Below, piece after piece: positions 1-5,127 of a DNA stretch of 5,127 bases (positions are counted from its first letter, which is position 1; the number at the start of each line of letters is the position of its first letter). Origin of the DNA: Clostridiales bacterium (GTDB lineage Bacteria > Bacillota > Clostridia > Oscillospirales > JAAYXM01); contig JAAYXM010000127.1 of assembly GCA_012515925.1 (NCBI GenBank), forward strand, positions 1 to 5,127, written 5' to 3'. The position numbers and the translations under genes were made by a program. Under the pieces are notes generated by a model. It saw nothing but the letters and a program-made list of their open reading frames with translations, had not been told where the DNA came from and ran no database searches.

Positions 1-31
1 AATTTCCGCTTTCGCGGCTGAAAAAGGGCTT

Positions 32-472
32 TCACATCAGCCCGGAAAGCAGCTCACGCAGCCAGGCCGCGTGCTGTTTTTCCTCATCCGCAAAACGCAG
101 AAAAAGCTCTTTAAGGCTTGCGTCATTTGATAGATTTGCGAGGCTTACGTAATCCGATGCGTCTTTCAGCTCGTTATGGAACATGGCGCGCAATGCCGGT
201 TGAAAGAACGGTATGTGCATGTCATTATACTTTTTATTCATTATATACTTAAGACCCGTAATCAGGTAATAGCTTGCAAGAAGCCCCTGCGCGTGGTTTG
301 ACTCCTCCGCCGCCAATAGCAGCAGCGTCTTCGAGCTCTGGGGTGTCGGCGCTTTTTTTGCCAGCATGTAATAGAAAAACGCGTTTCTTTGCTCTTTTTC
401 GATAAGCTCTGTCAGCTTTTCATCCGCGCGGAAACCTTTTACTTGTGTATTCTCAATAACGCTTTCACTCAA
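32..472 (-). CDS. Ferritin-like di-iron protein (rubrerythrin-type four-helix domain, no rubredoxin domain)
   Basis: The 146-residue protein consists of one ferritin-like four-helix bundle and is probably cytoplasmic, since it has no signal peptide. Two half-repeats each give a glutamate followed about 30 residues later by ExxH: E27 then E57-x-x-H60, and E101 then E131-x-x-H134. These are the expected six ligands of a di-iron centre. Helices lie roughly at 17-40, 45-70, 92-113 and 118-142. There is no CxxC pair, so the C-terminal rubredoxin domain of classical rubrerythrin is absent. Family knowledge suggests peroxide reduction or iron handling in anaerobes, but the exact reaction and electron donor cannot be read from sequence. 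The start is TTG at 470-472: an in-frame TAG lies seven codons upstream with no ATG or GTG between them. GGTGG sits 6 nt and GAAGGA 12 nt upstream of it. The gene is transcribed away from the MATE gene. Family assignment is secure; the specific function is not. Confidence 0.88.
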   Translation of the reverse strand: MSESVIENTQVKGFRADEKLTELIEKEQRNAFFYYMLAKKAPTPQSSKTLLLLAAEESNHAQGLLASYYLITGLKYIMNKKYNDMHIPFFQPALRAMFHNELKDASDYVSLANLSNDASLKELFLRFADEEKQHAAWLRELLSGLM

Positions 473-495
473 CGCACACCACCGTCCTTCACGCT

Positions 496-501
496 ATTAT
501 A
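496..501 (-). promoter_or_regulatory. Candidate -10 box for the ferritin-like gene
   Basis: Read on the minus strand this is a perfect TATAAT, 23 nt upstream of the TTG start, implying a leader of about 16 nt. The hexamer 17 bp upstream (TAACCA) is a poor -35 match, and no TGn extension is present. The promoter is therefore plausible but could depend on an activator, or could be a chance match in AT-rich DNA. Confidence 0.45.
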
Positions 502-558
502 TGAAACCTCCGCGTGAATGGTTACTTTTTTTCATATCATATTTATGTTTTTAAGCGT

Positions 559-572
559 ATATTGTCCAATAT
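559..572. promoter_or_regulatory. Operator-like palindrome upstream of the MATE gene
   Basis: ATATTG-TC-CAATAT is a perfect inverted repeat with 6-bp arms and a 2-bp spacer. It ends 25 nt before the MATE ATG and overlaps a possible -10 hexamer TATATT at 558-563. A dyad in this position would suit a dimeric repressor of the MarR or TetR type, which often control efflux genes, but no regulator gene is in the window. A 6-bp-arm repeat can occur by chance in 125 bp of AT-rich DNA, so this is tentative. No clear -35 was found for the MATE unit. Confidence 0.35.
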
Positions 573-597
573 TTCTGTTTATCGGGGAGTTTTATCA

Positions 598-1968
598 ATG
601 AAGGATATGACAAGCGGAGGGGAAGCGCGGCATATTATATACTTTGCCGTACCGATGCTTATCGGCAACCTGTTTCAGCAGGCCTACAGCATGGCCGACG
701 GTATTATCGTAGGAAGATATGTCGGCGAGCACGCGCTCGCGGCCGTCGGGACAAGCTTTCCGATACTGTTTCTGATGGTGGCATCGGTTCTTGGTCTTGC
801 CTTGGGCGCGGGCATACTATTGTCACAGCTTTTCGGCGCGAATAACCTGACCGACATGCGGCGCGCCACTACGTCCGTATTTCTGTTTGCCTCCGCCGCA
901 AGTATTCTGCTTTCGGTCATCGGCTATTTTTTATCCCCGTTTTTGCTGAAAAACCTGCTTGACGTTCCGGATAATATATTAAATGACTCAATCGTTTACC
1001 TGCGTATATTCTTCCTCGGCTTATTCTTCATGTATCTGTATAATTTCGTGTCCGCCGTGCTGCGCTCGGTGGGCGACTCGAAAACGCCGCTTTACTTTCT
1101 GATTGTCTCCACGATAATCAATATCGTATTGGATATATATTTTGTCGCGAACTTAAAACAGGGCGTCGCGGGCGTGGCATGGGCTACGTTTATCGCCCAG
1201 GCGATATCCGCGATAGCCTCGATTGTATACGTGTATATCAAGGTCCCGCTGTTTCGCTTTAAGCTAAATGAATTTGTTTTCGACAGGAAGCTTTTTTATC
1301 TCATCGTTAAAATCGGAATACCCTCGTCGATTCAGCAGACCGTATTGTCCCTCGGCTTTATCGCGGTGCAGCGGCTTGTAAACGGCTTCGGCGCCGTTAC
1401 GATTGCCGCGGTAACCGCTGCTTCCCGAATCGACCAGCTTGCGATAATGCCCGTCATGAATATCGGCATGGCGCTTTCGACGTTCGCCGGGCAGAACATC
1501 GGCGCCGGAAAACCCGAACGTGCGGAAAAAGGCTACAGAAAAACGCTTGTTATATCCGCCGTGCTGTGTCTTGTTTTGACCGCGGTAGTTTTTATTTACG
1601 GCAAGCAGCTTATAGGCCTTTTTATACGAGGCGACGCCGGCTCAAGCGAGGTAATCCGGCAGGGAACGCAGTACCTGCAGGTGGTCGTGTGCTTTTATCT
1701 GCTATTTTCGATTATGAATGTGACATCCAGCCTGCTGCGCGGGTGCGGCGATGTGTTTTACTCGACTTATATAACGCTTATCGCGTTCGGCTTGCGCCTT
1801 GTTTCGGCATATCTGCTTGTGCCGTATATCGGTTACCGCGCGATCTGGTGGTCGATGCCCATCGGCTGGTTTGTCAGCATGCTGTTCGCGCTGTATCGGT
1901 ACAAAAGCGGCAAATGGAAGGATAAGGCGCTGGTTAAGCAGGATAACACATTGGAATTAAATCCATAA
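598..1968 (+). CDS. MATE family efflux transporter
   Basis: The 456-residue integral membrane protein has the usual length and 12-helix pattern of the MATE family, which exports cationic drugs and metabolites in exchange for Na+ or H+. The N-terminal half opens with the family signature around residues 17-51: FAVPMLIGN, then QQAYSMAD with acidic D34 in the first helix, then GIIVGRYVG. The C-terminal half carries the matching block at about 270-305, with AASRID, a helix containing PVMNIGMALSTF, and GQNIGAGKPERA. ATG at 598 is chosen because GGGGAG (584-589) sits 8 nt upstream and because family homology begins at MTSGGEARHIIYF. The frame stays open to a GTG at 514, but that 28-residue extension has no good ribosome binding site and lies in the regulatory spacer. 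The gene ends 14 bp before the YfbR gene and is probably cotranscribed with it. Substrate and coupling ion cannot be assigned. Confidence 0.93.
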   Translation: MKDMTSGGEARHIIYFAVPMLIGNLFQQAYSMADGIIVGRYVGEHALAAVGTSFPILFLMVASVLGLALGAGILLSQLFGANNLTDMRRATTSVFLFASAASILLSVIGYFLSPFLLKNLLDVPDNILNDSIVYLRIFFLGLFFMYLYNFVSAVLRSVGDSKTPLYFLIVSTIINIVLDIYFVANLKQGVAGVAWATFIAQAISAIASIVYVYIKVPLFRFKLNEFVFDRKLFYLIVKIGIPSSIQQTVLSLGFIAVQRLVNGFGAVTIAAVTAASRIDQLAIMPVMNIGMALSTFAGQNIGAGKPERAEKGYRKTLVISAVLCLVLTAVVFIYGKQLIGLFIRGDAGSSEVIRQGTQYLQVVVCFYLLFSIMNVTSSLLRGCGDVFYSTYITLIAFGLRLVSAYLLVPYIGYRAIWWSMPIGWFVSMLFALYRYKSGKWKDKALVKQDNTLELNP

Positions 1969-1982
1969 CAGAGGTGGAATAT

Positions 1983-2555
1983 ATGAGCAAGTTTTTCGCG
2001 TTTATATACCGTATGAAATACATTACGCGCTGGGCGCTCATGCGCAATACGATGCATGAGAACGTCGCGGAGCACTCGTATCACGTGTCCCTGCTCGCGC
2101 ACGCGCTCGCGGTAATAGGCAGGGATGTATTTAAAAAAAGCGTTTCTCCCGAGCGCGCCGCGGCGTGCGCGCTGTATCACGACATGCCCGAAATCCTTAC
2201 GGGCGATATGCCGACGCCGGTTAAATACTTCAGTCCCGAAATCCGAAGCGCGTTTTCAAAGCTCGAAAACAGCGCGGCGGAAAGGCTTCTGACCCTGCTT
2301 CCCGCGGAGGTTAAGGACGGGATAGCGTCCGCCGCGATGCCGGATGACCCGGAGCTGAAGAAGCTTATTCACGCGGCGGACAAGCTTTCGGCGTACATAA
2401 AGTGTTTAGAGGAGCGCCGCGCCGGAAACCGCGAGTTTATAAAGGCCGAGGAGCAGATTAAAAAGGACCTTTTAAAGCTCGGCATGCCCGAGGTTGATTA
2501 TTTTATCGATAATTTTATTCCCGCGTTTTCTCTGACTTTAGACGAGCTGGATTGA
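1983..2555 (+). CDS. yfbR: 5'-deoxynucleotidase, YfbR type (HD superfamily)
   Basis: This 190-residue cytoplasmic enzyme closely matches E. coli YfbR, which removes the 5' phosphate from deoxyribonucleoside monophosphates in a metal-dependent reaction and takes part in dNTP balance and thymidylate supply. The signature segments are R16-W17 with LMRN, ENVAEHS containing H31, YHDMPEILTGDMPTPVKYF containing H66, D67, E70 and D75, and ADKLSAYIKCLEE containing D133. These correspond to the R18, H33, H68, D69, E72, D77 and D137 residues of the E. coli enzyme, so metal site and substrate pocket look intact. The start is ATG 1983, with GAGGTG (1971-1976) 6 nt upstream; an in-frame GTG at 1974 lies inside that ribosome binding site and is unlikely. 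The reading frame ends in tandem stops (TGA TAA, 2553-2558). Only 14 bp separate it from the MATE gene, so it is probably second in that operon. Confidence 0.94.
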   Translation: MSKFFAFIYRMKYITRWALMRNTMHENVAEHSYHVSLLAHALAVIGRDVFKKSVSPERAAACALYHDMPEILTGDMPTPVKYFSPEIRSAFSKLENSAAERLLTLLPAEVKDGIASAAMPDDPELKKLIHAADKLSAYIKCLEERRAGNREFIKAEEQIKKDLLKLGMPEVDYFIDNFIPAFSLTLDELD

Positions 2556-2575
2556 TAAATAATTGAAAGAATAGT

Positions 2576-2606
2576 GATTTCTCGCCCGCTTCGGGGGCGA
2601 GAAATC
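2576..2606 (+). terminator. Strong hairpin, likely terminator of the MATE-yfbR unit
   Basis: Perfect 12-bp arms, GATTTCTCGCCC and GGGCGAGAAATC, flank a 7-nt loop and begin 20 nt after the yfbR stop. The position between an operon end and a new promoter fits a transcription terminator. The usual U-tract is missing, since GTTCAAATT follows, so termination may be weak, Rho-assisted, or the hairpin may mainly protect the 3' end of the message. Confidence 0.6.
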
Positions 2607-2619
2607 GTTCAAATTACCA

Positions 2620-2648
2620 TTTACACATTACAAAAATAGTATTATAAT
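2620..2648 (+). promoter_or_regulatory. Near-consensus sigma-70/sigma-A promoter for the symporter-ligase unit
   Basis: TTTACA (2620-2625) and a perfect TATAAT (2643-2648) are separated by exactly 17 bp, giving 11 of 12 consensus positions. Transcription would start near 2655, leaving a leader of about 40 nt before the symporter. The -10 lies within a 10-bp AT-only palindrome (2640-2649), which may be incidental. Together with the hairpin just upstream, this marks the boundary between two transcription units and suggests robust basal expression. Confidence 0.72.
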
Positions 2649-2694
2649 ATTTTAGATAAACTTTATATGTAGTACGGAAGGACGGCAGATTGAA

Positions 2695-4161
2695 TTGACT
2701 CAGACAATAGCGATTATCTCACTTATCCTGTTTGCGATACTCATGACGAGTATCGGATTATTCTCGTATAAGCGCTCAAAAAGCATGAAAAGCTTCCTGC
2801 TCGGCGGCAGAAACGTCGGCGCGTGGCTTTCGGCCTTCGCATACGGCACCACGTATTTCAGCGCCGTTATCTTTATCGGATACGCCGGTAAATCCGGCTG
2901 GGAGATAGGTCTCGGCGCGATATGGATAGGTATCGGAAACGCGATACTCGGCAGTATGCTCGCATGGCTTGTTTTAGCCCGCAGGACACGGTCGATGACA
3001 CGTGAACTCAACGCATCAACCATGCCGGAATTTTTCCAGGCAAGGTATCGTTCCGCCAGTATGAAGCTTTTTTCCGCGCTTGTGATTTTTATATTCCTTT
3101 TGCCCTATGCGGCCTCGGTTTATATGGGGCTCGGGTATCTGTTCAACGCGATTTTCCCGAACGTGCCGGTTGTATATTGCATGCTGATTATCGCGGCGCT
3201 TTCCTCGTTTTATCTTGTGCTCGGCGGCTATACGGCCACGACGATAACGGATTTCATTCAGGGGCTTATCATGATAGTCGGTCTTTGCCTTATGATGTTC
3301 TTTGTCGTCACAAACCCGCAGGTGGGCGGGATTACCGAGGGTCTGGCAAAGCTTAAAGCTCTTGATGAGGGCGCGAATCTCACGCATATATTCGGCGGGA
3401 AAAACTGGCTTAACCTCCTGTCGCTCGTATTGCTGACAAGCTTCGGTACCTGGGGCCTTCCCCAGATGATACATAAGTTTTACGCAATCCGCGACGAGCG
3501 CGCAATCAAAGCCGGCACAATCATATCAACGGCGTTCGCGGCGATTATCGGTATCGGCGCGTACTTTACGGGGGTTTTCGGCAGGCTGTACTTAAGCGGC
3601 GTGCCCAAAGAGGGTTACGACAAGATTATTCCCGATATGCTGGTGGCCGCGCTTACAAACGGGGTTTTCCAGAATATCGTTTTGAGCGTGGTGCTGCTGA
3701 TTGTGCTTTCGGCTTCGATGTCAACGCTTTCCTCGGTTGTTCTGACCTCAAGCTCAGCGATCGCGGTCGACCTTGCGGGCGAATTCGTACCCGATATCGA
3801 CAAGAAAAAGCAGATGCTGCTCATGCGCGGTCTGTGCTTTTTATTCGTTTTGCTCTCGTTTCTGTTCGCAAGCCTTCGGTTTTCGTTTATTATCGCGCTT
3901 ATGTCGTTTTCATGGGGCGCTGTTTCGGGATGCTTCATCGGCCCTTACATCTGGGGGCTTTATTATAAGAAAACAACAAGAGCCGGCGCATGGACCGGGA
4001 TGATTTCCGGACTTTCCACGGTTCTTGTGCTTGTTTCGTACCTCACACTGACCTCGGGCTTTGCGGCGGCAACCAAAAACTCTCCGCTTATCGGCGCGGT
4101 CGCAATGCTTGTTTCCGTGGTTTCCGTGCCGGTCGCAAGCCTTTTAACCCGCAAAAAATAA
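2695..4161 (+). CDS. Sodium:solute symporter (SSS/SLC5 family), probable carboxylate uptake
   Basis: The 488-residue polytopic membrane protein (about 13 helices) matches the length and motif order of the PutP/SGLT family, which uses the Na+ gradient to import solutes. Recognisable blocks are LLGGRNVGAW at about 36-44, the family signature GGYTATTITDFIQG at 177-190 with D186 matching PutP Asp187, and SMSTLSSVVLTSSSAIAVDL, in which S343 and T344 match the PutP Na+ ligands Ser340 and Thr341. At the position of PutP Asp55 this protein seems to have Y54, so it is unlikely to be a proline carrier. The best start is TTG 2695, 12 nt after GAAGGA; an in-frame ATT at 2689 has better spacing but is a very rare start. 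An in-frame TAG at 2653 limits any extension. The downstream CoA ligase, 27 bp away, suggests an aryl or other carboxylic acid as substrate; the Pseudomonas phenylacetate permease belongs to this same family. Substrate assignment is inference. Confidence 0.9.
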   Translation: MTQTIAIISLILFAILMTSIGLFSYKRSKSMKSFLLGGRNVGAWLSAFAYGTTYFSAVIFIGYAGKSGWEIGLGAIWIGIGNAILGSMLAWLVLARRTRSMTRELNASTMPEFFQARYRSASMKLFSALVIFIFLLPYAASVYMGLGYLFNAIFPNVPVVYCMLIIAALSSFYLVLGGYTATTITDFIQGLIMIVGLCLMMFFVVTNPQVGGITEGLAKLKALDEGANLTHIFGGKNWLNLLSLVLLTSFGTWGLPQMIHKFYAIRDERAIKAGTIISTAFAAIIGIGAYFTGVFGRLYLSGVPKEGYDKIIPDMLVAALTNGVFQNIVLSVVLLIVLSASMSTLSSVVLTSSSAIAVDLAGEFVPDIDKKKQMLLMRGLCFLFVLLSFLFASLRFSFIIALMSFSWGAVSGCFIGPYIWGLYYKKTTRAGAWTGMISGLSTVLVLVSYLTLTSGFAAATKNSPLIGAVAMLVSVVSVPVASLLTRKK

Positions 4162-4188
4162 CGTTTGTTTTTATCGGAGGTAATATAT

Positions 4189-5127
4189 ATGTATTTTCAG
4201 AAAGAAATAGAGACCATGCCGCGCAGTGAGCTGCTTGAGCTCCAACTCGCGCGGCTGCGCAAGACCGTTGAATACGCGATGAACGTTTCGCTCTACCGGG
4301 AGAAATTCGCGGTAGCGAATATCAAACCGGAGGATATCAAATCCCTCGACGATTTAAAACGCCTGCCGTTTACAAAAAAGTCCGATTTCCGCGACAACTA
4401 CCCTTACGGTATGTTCGCGGTTCCCGTGAATAAAATCGTGCGCATCCACGCCTCATCGGGCACCACGGGAAAACCGACGGTGGTCGGCTATACGAAAAAG
4501 GATTTGGATATGTGGTCCGACCTTGTGGCGCGCGTTGCGGTCGCCGCGGGCGCAACGCCCGACGATATCGTCCAGATTTCGTTCGGCTACGGGCTGTTCA
4601 CGGGCGCGCTCGGTCTGCATTACGGTCTTGAGAAATTAGGCGCCGCAATCATTCCGACGTCAAGCGGCAACACCGAAAAGCAGCTTATGATTATGCAGGA
4701 CTTCGGCACGACCGTGCTTGTCGCGACCCCGTCCTACGCGATGTATATGAGCGAGATGGCGAAGGAAATGGGTATCACGGATAAGCTTAAGCTGCGCATC
4801 GGGCTGTTCGGCTCGGAGGGATGCTCGAATGAAATGCGCCGTAGAATTGAGGAGAACTTCAATATTATAGCAACAGACAATTACGGCATGAGCGAGCTTA
4901 TCGGTCCGGGGGTCTCGGGCGAGTGCCATCTGCGCTGCGGTTTGCATTTCGCGGAGGATTGCTTTATACCCGAGATTATAAACCCCGAAACCGGCGAGGT
5001 TCTGCCCGAGGGCGAGTACGGCGAGCTCGTCATTACCACGCTTACAAAAGAGGCGCTGCCCGTCATACGCTACCGCACCGGGGATATCACGCGCTTAAAC
5101 TACGAGCAATGCGAATGCGGGCGCACG
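4189..5127 (+). CDS. paaK: Phenylacetate-CoA ligase family enzyme (3' end cut by window)
   Basis: The first 313 residues are present with no stop; the family usually has about 430, so roughly the C-terminal quarter, including the small mobile domain, lies outside. Enzymes of this adenylate-forming family convert an aryl acid, ATP and CoA to aryl-CoA, AMP and pyrophosphate in the cytoplasm. Visible motifs are the phosphate-binding loop SSGTTGKPT at 89-97, SFGYGLFTGALG at 131-142, the adenine/substrate motif DNYGMSE at 230-236, and YRTGD at 295-299 with the nucleotide-binding aspartate D299. C246, H253, C308 and C310 could form a structural metal site, as inferred from their conserved spacing. 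ATG 4189 has an excellent GGAGGT (4176-4181) with a 7-nt gap. The symporter stop is 27 bp upstream, so the two are probably cotranscribed. The family is secure, but phenylacetate, indoleacetate and hydroxyphenylacetate are all possible substrates. Confidence 0.93.
   Translation, partial: MYFQKEIETMPRSELLELQLARLRKTVEYAMNVSLYREKFAVANIKPEDIKSLDDLKRLPFTKKSDFRDNYPYGMFAVPVNKIVRIHASSGTTGKPTVVGYTKKDLDMWSDLVARVAVAAGATPDDIVQISFGYGLFTGALGLHYGLEKLGAAIIPTSSGNTEKQLMIMQDFGTTVLVATPSYAMYMSEMAKEMGITDKLKLRIGLFGSEGCSNEMRRRIEENFNIIATDNYGMSELIGPGVSGECHLRCGLHFAEDCFIPEIINPETGEVLPEGEYGELVITTLTKEALPVIRYRTGDITRLNYEQCECGRT

Noticed and set aside
6..17. Small hairpin (CCGC-TTTC-GCGG; GAAA loop on the minus strand) after the ferritin-like gene
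   Set aside because: Only a 4-bp stem is present and the following sequence is cut by the window edge, so a terminator cannot be claimed.
514..597. GTG-started 28-residue N-terminal extension of the MATE protein
   Set aside because: There is no suitable ribosome binding site at 514, the extension does not resemble the family, and ATG 598 has GGGGAG at 8 nt with homology starting just after it.
1974..1982. GTG start for the YfbR gene three codons upstream
   Set aside because: The GTG lies inside the ribosome binding site GAGGTG that serves ATG 1983, and the E. coli YfbR residue offsets fit the ATG.
1833..2180. Minus-strand open frame spanning the MATE/YfbR junction
   Set aside because: Both sense genes are secure here, and the antisense product is low-complexity and Arg-rich, as expected for a shadow frame.
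2640..2649. 10-bp palindrome TATTATAATA over the symporter -10 box
   Set aside because: It consists only of A and T, and a TATAAT box readily produces such symmetry, so it is not evidence for an operator.
3016..3474. Long open frame on the minus strand (152 codons) inside the symporter gene
   Set aside because: It lies opposite a well-supported transporter gene, its product is rich in basic residues without a recognisable domain, and it is explained by the codon bias of the sense gene.
4660..4947. Open frame on the minus strand (95 codons) within the ligase gene
   Set aside because: It is antisense to conserved PaaK motifs, has no recognisable family and no ribosome binding site of note.
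1..5127. Search for CRISPR arrays, tandem repeats, IS ends, tRNA/rRNA and known riboswitch cores
   Set aside because: By eye I saw no spaced direct repeats, terminal inverted repeats with target duplications, transposase motifs or RNA gene signatures on either strand.

Overview
The window looks like ordinary chromosomal sequence from an anaerobic, low-to-mid-GC member of the Firmicutes, most likely a Clostridia lineage. The evidence is strong GGAGG-type ribosome binding sites, two likely TTG starts, TATAAT-type -10 boxes, short intergenic gaps, codon use rich in GCG and CCG beside AT-rich spacers, and gene families common in gut and sediment Clostridia. The placement is inferred from protein character and not from any phylogenetic marker. 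No rRNA, tRNA, CRISPR array, insertion sequence or phage gene is visible.

Layout. Positions 32-472 on the minus strand hold a stand-alone ferritin-like di-iron protein with no rubredoxin domain. A 125-bp divergent spacer (473-597) separates it from a plus-strand pair: a MATE-family efflux transporter (598-1968) and, 14 bp further on, a YfbR-type 5'-deoxynucleotidase of the HD superfamily (1983-2555). A perfect 12-bp-arm hairpin (2576-2606) follows this pair. A near-consensus promoter (TTTACA, 17 bp, TATAAT) then drives a second plus-strand unit: a sodium:solute symporter (2695-4161) and, 27 bp later, a phenylacetate-CoA ligase family gene (from 4189) cut off by the window end after 313 codons.

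How the genes work together. The symporter and ligase make a credible import-and-activate module for an aromatic or other carboxylic acid: Na+-driven uptake, then ATP-dependent CoA thioester formation. In anaerobes such CoA esters can be carboxylated reductively to 2-oxoacids by indolepyruvate-type ferredoxin oxidoreductases, giving aromatic amino acids, or can arise from the reverse flow. Which direction applies here is not decided by this window. The MATE and YfbR genes are very likely cotranscribed, but a functional link between drug/metabolite export and dNMP dephosphorylation is only a hypothesis.

I found no convincing new defence, mobile or RNA-based system. The points most worth a second look are the symporter/ligase pairing, a 14-bp operator-like palindrome before the MATE gene, and two TTG-start genes that share the same GAAGGACGG leader at an identical distance from the start.
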